A stretch of 64,000 nt of DNA from JBELMB01 sp042088665. Its GTDB lineage: Bacteria > Pseudomonadota > Alphaproteobacteria > Rhodobacterales > Rhodobacteraceae. Below, piece by piece: positions 7,936-19,200 of the stretch. Every line of letters begins with the position of its first letter. Position 1 is the stretch's first letter. A model generated the notes under the pieces. It was not told where the DNA came from. It did not search any database and worked only from the letters and a program-made list of their open reading frames with translations. Location of the stretch: the NCBI GenBank assembly GCA_042088665.1, contig JBELMB010000007.1:1-64000 (forward strand). Reading direction: 5' to 3'. The translations under genes and the position numbers were made by a program.

Positions 7936-9933
7936 CTAGCCGAACGCAAACAGGCGCCAGGCGGTGACCCGCAGCCAGTCGACAATGGGTTTCGTCCAGA
8001 TGGAAATCAGGCTGCGTTCTTCGACAGAGATCCGCGCGACACCGTCCATGCCGGGCCGCAACAGCGGGGTTTGCGTGGTCAGAACCGCATCCACCTCAAA
8101 GGTCGTCGCCCCTTCGGAATAGCGCGCCACCGGCGTCAGCTTTTCGACCTCCACCGGAAAGGTCTGGTTGGGCAGCGCCGTCACCCGAAGCGCGCCGGGC
8201 TGGCCAATACTGACATCGGCGATCTGGCGTTCATCGACCTGCAGGGTCACGCGGTAGCTGTCCGCGGGCGCGACCAGCAGCAGCGCATCGCCGCGACGAA
8301 CCGACGACCCGATGGACTGGCTCAGATCGCCAGAGACCACCAGCCCGTCAAAAGGCGCCAGCAGCCGGGTGCGTTCCAACTGCTTGTCGACCAGCGCGAT
8401 CTCTGCTTCGGCCTGATTGATCTGCGACTGGCGGATGTTCATCTCGGCCCGGTCGCGGGCAGAGACGGCCTTTTCGAACTCGATGCGTTGCTGGTCGCGT
8501 TGAGTGGCAAGGCGCAGGCGCTCCAGCGTCAGGTCGCGGTCGTCCAGCTGCACCAGCAGGTCGCCTTCCTTGACGAAGTCACCGGCGCTGACCGGCGCCG
8601 CGGCCACAAAACCGTCAAAGGCCGGGGTGATCGCCCGTTCAACCGTGCCGACCACGCGCGCCTCGGCGCTGACCTGATATTCGCCCTTGGCCACGCTGAA
8701 GAAGGCCGTCATCGCCACCAGCGCGGCGGCCACCAGCTTGCGGGTCAGGTGGCTGGGCCCGGCGAGGCGCTTGAACTGGTTCACCAGCGCGTCCCAGACC
8801 ACGAAAATCACCCAGCGGTCGACCCGGCGCTTTTCGTCCAGCACCGGGGCCAGAACCGTCACCACCGCTTCGAGCATGTCGAGATCGGTGCCGGTGAAGG
8901 GCTCTGATTCCGGACGTTCAAAGACCAGCGCGCCGACGAAGGCATCGACCACGAACAGCGGCACGGTGTAGACATGGCTCGCCTGCGTGTGCCGGCCAAG
9001 CGTCTCGGCGGCGCGGGTGGCGAAATCGCCGTCTTCTTCCTCGGTGGCGGACCAAAGCACCGCGGCGCGCTGGTCGATGGCCTCATCCATTGCCGCCGAC
9101 AGCAGGCGGATCATCTGCATCCGGCGCGAGAACTGCGCGGAATGGCTGATCGCGCGCACGGTGGTGCGCTTGCGGCGACGAAAGCCCAGCGTCACGCGAT
9201 CACAATTGAACCGTGTCGCGAGATCGGTGACGGCGGCGGCGGCGGCGGCGGTAAAGTCGCGCCGCTCGGCCACCTTCACGATGCTGTTGAGTGCCTCGAC
9301 GGCGGCGGCGTAGCGCTCTGACTGGGCGCTTTGCGCATCCTGTCGAAAGCTGTCGCGCAGACCCGCGGCGCCCCATTGCAACTGTCGCAACGCGAGGCGC
9401 ATCTCGGAGGCGCCCTGCGGCACCATCTCTGCGCAGGCGACGCCGTGGGTCTCGCCGTCGATCAGGATCGGTTGGGCGGCCACCATGACTTCGCCGGTCA
9501 CATGTCCGGGGTTGCCGGGCAAGGACCCGCGTGCGGTGGGGCGGCCCGCCTTGATCGCGGCATCGCAGGTTTCCACGGCCAGTTCGCTGGCCACGCGCTG
9601 CGCCGGTGCCGCGGCCAGCGGATAGAGCCGGTCCGACGGGATATCGTAGCGAAACACAAAGACCGCGCGCACGCCGGACCCCTGCAGGCGTTCCAGCTGG
9701 TCGCGCATGATGGCGGCCCAGCCGGTAGAGGCCTCGGCGGCAGAGGCGCCAGACGCCAGCGTTTTCCAGGCACCCTGCCCCGCATCACCGGGGCGCAGCT
9801 GGCCCTGCCCCGCATCGCCGGGGCGCAGTTGACCCTGCCCCGCATCACCGGGGCGCAGTTGACCCTGCCCCGCCTCGTTGGCGCGCACCGGCTGCGCGCC
9901 CTGACCCGAGGTCCGTGGCGGGGCAAAGGTCAT
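7936..9933 (-). CDS. GAF-domain / HlyD adaptor fusion protein
   Basis: A 665-aa protein whose ATG overlaps the DUF3467 stop as ATGA. It starts with a low-complexity tail holding three copies of a 10-residue unit (GQLRPGDAGQ). Two GAF-like domains follow, one at about residues 75-195 and a clearer one at about 205-365. There is a single membrane segment (KLVAAALVAMTAFFSVAKG, about 435-453) and then an HlyD unit: a lipoyl half (ITPAFDGFVAAAPVSAGDFV), a helical hairpin, a second lipoyl half (TRLLAPFDGLVVSGDLSQS) and a beta-barrel. The expected topology is cytosolic GAF domains with a periplasmic adaptor. That layout could let an intracellular ligand or redox state gate export, which is inference. 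Confidence 0.9.
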   Translation of the reverse strand: MTFAPPRTSGQGAQPVRANEAGQGQLRPGDAGQGQLRPGDAGQGQLRPGDAGQGAWKTLASGASAAEASTGWAAIMRDQLERLQGSGVRAVFVFRYDIPSDRLYPLAAAPAQRVASELAVETCDAAIKAGRPTARGSLPGNPGHVTGEVMVAAQPILIDGETHGVACAEMVPQGASEMRLALRQLQWGAAGLRDSFRQDAQSAQSERYAAAVEALNSIVKVAERRDFTAAAAAAVTDLATRFNCDRVTLGFRRRKRTTVRAISHSAQFSRRMQMIRLLSAAMDEAIDQRAAVLWSATEEEDGDFATRAAETLGRHTQASHVYTVPLFVVDAFVGALVFERPESEPFTGTDLDMLEAVVTVLAPVLDEKRRVDRWVIFVVWDALVNQFKRLAGPSHLTRKLVAAALVAMTAFFSVAKGEYQVSAEARVVGTVERAITPAFDGFVAAAPVSAGDFVKEGDLLVQLDDRDLTLERLRLATQRDQQRIEFEKAVSARDRAEMNIRQSQINQAEAEIALVDKQLERTRLLAPFDGLVVSGDLSQSIGSSVRRGDALLLVAPADSYRVTLQVDERQIADVSIGQPGALRVTALPNQTFPVEVEKLTPVARYSEGATTFEVDAVLTTQTPLLRPGMDGVARISVEERSLISIWTKPIVDWLRVTAWRLFAFG
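9773..9862 (-). repeat. 30-bp tandem repeat, three copies, coding
   Basis: Three consecutive 30-bp units (9773-9802, 9803-9832, 9833-9862) differ at only a few positions, and a degenerate fourth start follows. The length is a multiple of three, so each copy adds ten residues (GQLRPGDAGQ) to the cytosolic N-terminus of the GAF-HlyD protein without shifting the frame. Confidence 0.95.
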
Positions 9934-10235
9934 ATGCCGTCTTCCCCGCGCAGGACGCCGTGGCGGGCCTCGTATTCGTTCAGCACACCGGTCAGGATCG
10001 TGTTCAACCGCTTTGCCGCCAGCGGTGTGAGGATCATCCTGTGGGTCAGATCCACGCTGACCGCCCCCGCATCCACGAAGGTGAAATTGCGGTAGGTGCC
10101 AAAGAACAGTTCGATCTGTTCCCGCGTGCCCTGGATGTTCACCACGTTCGAGAACCCGGTGTCCATCTCATCTGCGTTCCACTGAACCTGCCCGCGCTGG
10201 TTCTGCTCTGCCATGTTGGACGAGTCTTCGCTCAT
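9930..10235 (-). CDS. DUF3467 family protein
   Basis: A 101-aa protein with the hallmarks of DUF3467: a VQWNADEMDTGFSNVVNIQG start, REQIELFFGTYRNF, and a conserved helix RMILTPLAAKRLNTILTGVL. It is soluble with no signal peptide. It lies 40 bases after the giant gene, and its stop overlaps the next start as ATGA, so it is probably co-translated with the GAF-HlyD adaptor. The family's function is unknown to me. Its fixed place between substrate and adaptor makes it a candidate cytosolic chaperone or assembly factor; that is inference. Confidence 0.9.
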   Translation of the reverse strand: MSEDSSNMAEQNQRGQVQWNADEMDTGFSNVVNIQGTREQIELFFGTYRNFTFVDAGAVSVDLTHRMILTPLAAKRLNTILTGVLNEYEARHGVLRGEDGI

Positions 10236-10275
10236 CTCTTTTCCCCCTTTGAAGGCGCACCCGCGCCGAAACCTG

Positions 10276-13200
10276 TCAGTTCTCCTTTTGCGCCCTCACG
10301 CTCAGTTGCGCGGCGGGAGCGACGGCGGCGACACCCTGTCCGACAACGACCATATCCAGCAGCCAGTCATCTTCGATGGCATCTTCGCCATTGGTGGCCG
10401 GTGCTGCGTCGCGCTGACCGCCGGGCTGGTCGTCGATGTCATCGATGATCCAGACGCCGCCTTGTTCGTCGACATAGGCAAAGAGCGCACCGTCGCTGTC
10501 AAAGAATTCCAGCACCACGTTGGTGCCCCGCACCACCGGCGCCGCCGGGGTCGGATCCTTGACAAAGCTGTCGGTGGTGTCGTCGTAGCTGTAGCTGACC
10601 ACCGCGTTGGGCGGGTTGGACCCGGTGACGCCAGCCATGTTGTTGACCACGACGATGCCCGCATCCCCCTGGATGAAGCTGCGGAATTCCTCGCCGCTCG
10701 GGCGCTCCGGTCCGGTTGCCGCACCGAGGTCGCGCGCGGTGATCACGGTCTGGTCGCCGGTGTGCACGCCAGTGGACCCAGACAGCGGGCTGCTGAAGCC
10801 GAAGTCGTCCAGTTGCGAGGCATCAAGCCGCGCACCCGTCGGAATGACCGGCGGGCCAAACACCACGCCGTCGTTCACCGCACCACGTCCGGGCAGCAGG
10901 CTGCGATCGGACTGCTTGATGAACTCCGCCTGGTTCAGCGGCTTGTCGGAGTCGTTGTTGATCAGGCCCAGTTCGCCATAAGGCTCTCCGCGCAGGGCAT
11001 CGGGATGGCCCAGCGCATCCAGCACAAAGTTCACGTCATCTGCCCGCGTCGGGTCCGCCCCGTCGTGGAAGGCCACTTCGAGCAGGTAGTTCTCGATCAC
11101 CTTGGTCTGGCTCTCGATCACCATCGGCGCCCCGGCAGAGCGATAGGGCACGAAGTACTCGTTGAACGACCGCACCCAATCGACCAGCCGGTCCCCGGTG
11201 GTGTTGCCGATCAGGAAGTCACGGCCGCCGCCCCCAAAGACAAGGTCCTCATAGCTGGTGTCCTCGTCGGGCAGATCGTTGATGCCCGCGGTCGTGCTTT
11301 CGTCGAGGGCGGTGTCGGGGCGGTCGATGCCCATCGTGGTCGGATCGTCATCGGCGTTCAGCAGGTCGTTGCCATAGCCCCCGTACATGTTGTCACGCCC
11401 GGTGCCGCCGATCAGGATATCATGGCCGATGTCGCCAAAGATCCGGTCGTCACCGTCCGAGAGCCTGCCATTTTCCGACCGGCTGTCCACTTGGCCTTCG
11501 GTCGGGTCATGGGTCAGGAACCAGCGCTGTTCGCCCACCGCGGCCACCGGGTTGCCGAGGCTGTCAAAGGTGATCGTGGCCCGCGGCGTGATGCTCTGGA
11601 AGATCGGCAGGTAGGCGACATGCACCTCCGGCGAGATCTGCCCGCGGAAGGCCGCATCGTTGACCTGCGCCACCGTGCCCGGATTGAACGGCGTCTCGAA
11701 GCTGATGATATTGCCCTGATGGTCCACCGGGGCGAGGTCCAGCGTCAACGCCTCGGCGCCGGAGATGGCGTCGTTGCCCCAACCACCGTGCAGGAAGTCG
11801 CCGCCCCAGCCGCCAAAGATGATGTCATTGGCATCTGTCGCGTCAAAATACTGGTCGTTGGGGTCGTTCGGGTTGGGTGAGAAGGGCGTCAGGTTGACCG
11901 ATTTCACCAGCTGCCCGTCCCGCGCCGTGACAGAGCGCAGCGCGTCAAAGTCGTCGGAGATCAGCAGCGTATCCACTTCGCTCAGCGCGGCGACGTCATA
12001 CAGCGCTTCGCCGGTCGAGGTGGAGTTGCGGCTGGTCATGATGCGACCATCGTCGCCGATCACCCCGTCCACCCCGGTGCCACCAGAGATGAAGTCATTG
12101 CCGGTGCCGCCGATCAGATCGTCGTTCTGGGCATCGCCAAAGAGCACGTCATCGCCCAGCTGACCATAGATCTGGTCGTCGCCGGTTTCGCCGTGGATCT
12201 CGTCCGCCGCGCCGCGGTCCAGCGCTGCGGCCACCGGGTCCATGTCCACGCCGCCCTCGGTATAGTCGAGATGCTCGACCACACGCGGGACAATCCGCAT
12301 CGTGCTGGAATAGGTGTCAAAGCTGAAGGTCAGGTAGTCCCCGGCCGCGATGCCATTGGTGCCCAGCACCCTGAAGATATTGGCATTGTCGCCCACGATC
12401 ACATCGTTGTCGCGCGCATGCACGGTGGGATCATCGTCGCCAAGGTCATTGCGCAGGATGTCCAGCCCGGCCCCGCCAAAGATGATGTCCGACCCGTCAA
12501 CGCGCGCCGTGCGGTCCGTCAGACCATAAAGCGCGGAACTGCCGCCGATGATGTCGTCCCGACCAAGGTTGCCAAAGATGATATCGGCGCCGCCGTTGCC
12601 TTCGATGTAGTCGTCGCCGTCGCGGCCCGCGCCAAGGAAATCCTCAACCGAGGCATCGACGTTCAGGATACCGTTGAGATCGCGCATCGCCGAGGGGGCC
12701 TTGCCCTCATCCGCATCGACAATGCCGTTGCGGTCGATGTCGATGGCACCGTCACCTTGCAGCGAGTCGTCGCCCAGCTGACCGAAGATCTGGTCGTTCT
12801 CGGATCCGCCTGCGATCACATCCGCGCCATAAAGGCCGGCATCCGTGCCCTCTGCGTGGTCCAGAAGGATGATCGACCGCTGGACCGTGCCATCCGGGTT
12901 CGCCTGGCTGTCGCCGGTGATCAGGCCCAGCCCGTCATCCACCGCGCCAAGGCTCGGGTCGAGGTTGGTGCCGTAAAGCGTGGTGCCAGAGAGCACCCGC
13001 ATGCGCGCATCCAGCGGATTGCCGGTGCGGTGCATGGCCGCGTTGTCGCCCGCAATGGCATCGTCGCCTACGCCGCCGTCAATGCTGTCACCGGTGTCCG
13101 AGCCGCCGGACTGGTTGTGGCCACCGATGATGTCATCGTTGCCCTGCCCGCCCCAGACGCTGTCAGAGCCCTGACCCGCGATCACGAGGTCGTCGCCCGC

Positions 13201-16200
13201 GCCCGCAAGGATCCAGTCGCCCGCACCGCCATCGGTTTCGGTGATATCGATGGAGGTCACGGCAAAGCTCGCGACACCCGGTGCCAGAAGCGGCAGCGCG
13301 CTCAGGTCTACGGTGCCCGCACCCATGATGTGGTCGCCACCGATCACGTCGTTGCCGCCCAGCCCGGTGATCGTATCCGATCCCGTGCCGCCCGCGATGA
13401 AGTCATTGCCCGTCCCGGAGCGGATGATGTCATCACCGCCGCGGGTCGGATCGACCGTCTTCACCAGCGAGGGGAAGTTGGTGCCGGTGATCGGGTTGTG
13501 GAACGTGATCTCGCCGTGGTCGCCAAGGATGATGTTGCCTTCGTCAAAGGTCGCAGGCCCCTGCCCCACATGCGCGGTGATGTCATCTCCGGCTGCGCCG
13601 CCAAGGATGATGTCCCCGTGCAACCCGGTGCGGATCGTGTCCACGCCGCCAATGGTCGGGTCGATCGTCTTGACGTCGATGAGCGAGATTGCCCGCCCGT
13701 CATCCGCCAGCGCCTCGTCTTCGGTGCCGGTGATGCGCCCGTTGTCGCCCAGCACGATGTTCGCGCCGTCCCCTGCATCCAGCGCATCCGCGCCAAAGCC
13801 GCCGATCACGATGTCCGCCCCTCCCTGCGACGTGATCTCGTCATCGCCACCGATGTCGGTGTCGGTGCTTTCGATCAGGGTCGCGATGGGCTGCGGCGTG
13901 GCGCTGCCTGCAAGGGCAAAGCTCACGTGGCCGTGGTCGCCCAGCAGCAGGCTGGCCGGTTCATTGGTGGTGCCTGTCTTGGTGATCAGGTCGTTCTCGG
14001 CCCCGCCAAAGACGGTCGCCGCACCCGAGCCCATGGCGATCTCGTCCCGTTTGCCGACAAGCGCCTGCACGGTGCGGGCCGACACGAGGCTGATGGTGCC
14101 CAGTGTCAGTGCCGCCGAGACATGCCCCGTGAACATGCCGTTGTCGCCAAAGATCAGCGCGCGACCACCTGCATCTGTGACCGTGTCGCCCTCGGCGCCG
14201 CCCACGACGATGTCGTCCGCGGTGCTGAGGGTAAAGACATCCTGCCCACCGATCGCCACCGCCTTGGAGACACCCAGCGTCACCAGCGGCGTGGCCGAAG
14301 CCGACCCGACCGGCAAAGCGCGGAAATCCACGCGACCGCCATCCCCAAAGAAGAGGTTGCCGATGGTTGCGCCGGTGTCGGTGATCGCTTCGTCGCCAAA
14401 GCCGCCCAGAACGATGTCATCGCCCGTGCCGGTGCCGATGGTATCCGTGCCGCCGATGCCTTCGGACAGGGTCTGGATCTGCGCCGTGGACATATCCACG
14501 CCGGTCTGGGTGGCGCCGGTGCCGTAGCCGAGGATTTCGCCGTTGTCGCCGATGACGATGTTGATGCCATTGCCCAGCGTGATCGTGTCCGCGCCCTGGC
14601 CGCCAATCACGATGTTGTCGGAACTGGTCGCCGCGGTGATGTTGTCCGCGCCACCGACGTTATGCGCAAGCGCGCGGATCACGTCGATCAGCGCCAGATC
14701 GCCATCCATCAGGTTCCGGTCGATCAACCCGTTGTCGCCCAGCGCGATATTGCCCCCTTCGCCCAGCGATATGACATCCGCATCGGCGCCGCCCACGACG
14801 ATGTCGCTGTCATTGCCCGTGGTGATCAGATCGGCGCCGCCATTGGCGTAGTCGAGGCTTTCGGCGCGGTAGAGATTGGTCAGGCTGAGCGCGCCGGTCA
14901 CCTTGAAGAGTCGCGCCTGGTCGCCAAAGATCATGGCATTGCCATTGGCCGTGCCGATGGTGTCGCCCGACTCGCCACCCACAACGAGGTCCATACCGCT
15001 GCCGGTGCCGATGGTATCCGCACCGCCGGTGCCGTCAGACAGGCTTTCGACCCGTGCCAGATCCAGCGTGGCATCGCCCAACGGCGTGCCCGTGGTGTAG
15101 CCGGTCGCAAAGCCGTTGTCGCCCAGCACGATGTTGCTGCCGTTGCCCAACGTGATGCTGTCCGCATCCACACCGCCAAAGACAAGGTTGTCGCTGGTCG
15201 AGGCGCTGGTGATCGTGTCGCTGCCGCCGGTCGTGCGGGCCGTGGTCTCGATCCGGTCGATCAGGGCCGGGTCTCCATCGGTCACTGTCCAGTCGATCAG
15301 CGCGTTGTCGCCCAATGCGATGTTGCCGCCAGCCCCAAGCGAAATCGTGTCGCCCGCAGCACCACCCGCAACGATGTCGCTGTTCGCGCCACCGGTGATG
15401 ATATCGGCGCCCCCATTGGCGGTGTCGAGACTTTCGACCCGGGTCAGGGTGCCCGGTCGCACGATGCCCGCCAGAGAAGAGACCCGCGCGTGGTCCCCAA
15501 AGAGCACATTGGCCCCATCGCCACCAAGGATCGTGTCGCCACCCTCGGAGCCGATCACGAGATCGCTGCCGCTGCCACCTGTGACGGTATCTGCGCCGCC
15601 GGTGATCACGCTGACCGATTGCACGGTCACGGGCGATATCGGCAATGCGCCATACTGCGTGCCCGTCGCGGCACCGATGATCTGGCCGTGGTCGCCCAGC
15701 ACGAGGTTGTCGCCGTTCGAGACGGTGATCGTGTCGCCGCCCGCGCCGCCCATCACGAGGTTGGACCCGGTGTCCGTGCCCGTGGTGATCGTGTCGGCCG
15801 CGCCGAAGGTGGTGTCGGTGGTCTCGACCAGATCGATGGCGCTGTTGTCGCCGTCGACCATGTAGTCGATCCGGCCATTGTCGCCGAGGGCGATGTGGTT
15901 GCCGGTGCCCAGCGTGATCTGATCACTGCCAAAGCCGCCGATCACGATGTCATCGCCGACACCGGTGGTGATCGTGTCGTCGCCACCGCTGTCAGGCGAG
16001 GAGGAGGTGACCTCTTCGAGATTGGCCAGCGACAGCGTCGCCGCGCTTTCCATCGAGAAGGCGCCGAGGTCGCCCAGCACGATGTTCACGCCGTCGCCCG
16101 CGGTCAGCGTATCGCCTGCCTCGCCGCCAAAGATGATGTCGGCGTCCACGCCGCCCGTGATCACGTCGATGCCGCCATTGGCGGAGTCGAGCGAACGGAT

Positions 16201-19200
16201 CTCATCCACGGTCAGGCGCAGCGTGCCAAGCACCGTGGTGCCGGTCTGGCCGATGATCTCGCCGGTGTCGCCAAGCACGACGTTGATGCCGTCGGTCACG
16301 TTGACCTCATCGGCGCCAGCGCCCGCGATCACCAGATCCGCGCCACTGCCCGCATCCGCCGTGACCGTATCCGCGCCGCCAAGATCGACCGCGAGCGATG
16401 CGAACCGCTCGATCTCGTCGTCTTCGGTGGTGCCGATGCCGTACAGCAACTCTGCGCTGTCGCCCGCCACGATGTGGTTGCCGGTGCCCAAAGCGACCTG
16501 ATCCGCGCCAAAACCCGCGATCACGATGTCATCGCCTTCGTTGCCGAAGATCGAGTCGTTGCCGCCCATGTCGGTGCTCTGGCTGGTGATCGATTCCACC
16601 GACCCAAGGTTGGTGATCGCGGTGGACCCAAAGCGCGTGATCGTCGCGAGGTCGCCGACGATGATGTCACTGCCCAGACCGCCGCGCAGGATGTCTGCGC
16701 CCGGGGTCATGTCGTCGCCGCTCTGCAGCAGCGGCGTGGGCACGAACACGGAGGTTTGCGCCACGGTGCGCGCCAGCAGGTCGACCACCACACCGCCATC
16801 GCCGTCGATGATGTCATCGCCGCCATTGCCGAGGATGCTGTCGTTGCCGCTGCCGCCCGCAAGCCAGTCGCCCTGCGCCGAGCCGATGATCGTGTCATTG
16901 CCCGCGCCACCATAGGCCAGAATGCCACCGGCATTGGCGTCGGTCAGGCTGATCGCGCTGAGATCGATGGTGTCGCCGTGATCACCCGGGAGGCCCAGCG
17001 CGTTGAACACCGCGGCGTTGCCATTGGGCGCGCCGCCGATGTAGTCGAACCGGTTGCCGCTGCTGTCCGTGTCACCGTAGATCACCAGCGCCGAATAGCG
17101 CCCGTGGCTGGGTTCGGTGATCTCCGAAACGGTGATCGTATCGGCCCCGCCGCCGCCATGCACGGCGGTGATCGGCAGGTTCACGGCCGCATTGGGATCG
17201 TTGTAATCGCTGCCGATATTGGTGTTGTCGATGGTAAAGCTGTCGTCGCCCTGCCCCAGCAGAACCTCGACGACTTCCATCGTGTTCATCGAGATGCCCT
17301 TGTTGAACACAAGATCCGGCAGTCCCACCCCCTGCGAGATCGAGATGGTGCCGGTGCCCATGCCCAGCCCGTCGACATGCAGACGGCCATCGGCGGTGTT
17401 GTACATGCGGCCCGTGTCATTGATGACCGAGGAATCGTTGAAGATGTTGACCACGTCCTGCTGCAGCACTTCTTCGTCCACAGCCTGGATGTCGATCGGA
17501 CCCGGGTCCTTTTCCTGCGGCAGCATGATAGCCGCGCGCAATTCGCGGTTGGCGGTCGACGCGCCGTCCAGCCGAAGCGGCCCGCGGATACGGTCCAGCG
17601 TGTGCGGCTCGGAGGGGAAGGTCTTTGTGACGCGCGACAGCGCAGTCGGCACATAGTTCGGATCCGCTTCGAGCGTGACGGTCACACCGGTGGCCCAGTT
17701 CGTCACGTCCAGCGTCGCCTCTGCGACAGAGACGTCCACAGTGGCGGTCACGGTCTCGTTCACCACCGGCTGGCCGCCGGCAAGGGTGATCGTGCTGCCA
17801 TCGGCAGAAATGCCCGCGATCGAGAAAGGACCGTTGTTCGACGTGGTCCCGGTGATGTCCATCACCAGGCCCGAGGTCAGGCCGTCGGTGCGGAAATTGC
17901 CGCCATCGGTGCGACGGATCTCGTCTGCATCATCGCTGTTGCGCACGAATTCCAGCCCGACCGCACCGCTGAAGACCGTCCGATTGGTCACGCCACCGCC
18001 ATTGACGACGCGCGTCTGGCCGTCGTCGATGACCGACAGGGTGATCGTCTCACCCGCCGCCGGGGCCTGTGTCAGGCGCAACAGGTAGCTGTCGGTGCTG
18101 CCCGCCAGCGTCGAGAGACGCGTGCTGCCATCCGTTTCAATGACCAGCACCTTGGCGCTGTCATCATCGGCCACTTCGACGGTCAGTTCGGAGGTTTCTG
18201 CCCCGGCATAGACCCCACCGGTGCTGGAGATCGTATGCGTGACGGTCACGCGCTCTTCGTTTTCGACCGTGGTGTCATCGGTTGCGGTCACGGTCACGGT
18301 CTGCGCCACGTTCCAGTTGCTGCTGTCAAAGTTCAGCGTCGTGGCCGAGTACTGCAGATCGGAAGAGTTGGAATTGTCGCTCAGCGTGACTGTCACCACT
18401 TCGCCGGTCGCAGGCGGCTTGCTGAGAACCACGGTGTAGGTGTCGGTGATGCCCTGCGCGCCTTCGAGAACGAAGGTATCCGCGCCCGAGGGTGTCAGGA
18501 TCGCCAGCGGCTTGTCGTTGTCGGTGACGTCAAGGCGCAGGTTCTCGACCACGGTGCCGTCGAAACTGGCGTCGCCGCTGTCGATGGCATGGCTGATGAT
18601 CACGGTCCTCAGCCCTTCGGCCGCGGCATCGTCCACGGCCATGATGTCCACGGTCTGGGCCACGTTCCAGTTGGTGCTGTCGAACTCGAGCACGAGACCA
18701 TCGGCAAAGGCATTGGCGCCGGTGCGCACAAGGACGGTGTCGGCCAACTGGCCCGTCACGGTCACATTGGTCACGCTGGTCAGCGCTTCGGCAAAGGTGC
18801 CGTCAACGGTGATCGTGCGCCCGTCTGCAGAGATGGTGTCGATCGCGTAGCTGCCGGTGCTGTCACCGGCATTGCCCAGCGTCACACCCATCTGCACATC
18901 GAAGCCATCGGTCAGGAAAGACCCGGTGGCGCGCGTGATGGTGTTGCCGGTGATCGTCAGTTCCGTGCCCGCAGCCATGGCCGAGACGGCGAGGCGACGA
19001 TCCTGCCGCGAGGAGATGCCCGCTGAAATCGACACAAAGACCGTCTGTCCCACCACCGGCGCAGCCGCCAGAGTGACAGTGTAGCTGTCCATCAGCCCGC
19101 CTTCGCTCACCCCTGTGGACCCGCCGGATTCCTCGATCACCACCTTTTGCTGACCATCGTCGGACACGCTGGTCGCCACGCCCGGCACAAAGACATTGTG

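Noticed and set aside
866..8907. Long plus-strand frames at 866-1948 and 5731-8907
   Set aside because: They are antisense to well-supported FG-GAP, M50 and HlyD genes and show only low-complexity His/Arg/Gln composition.
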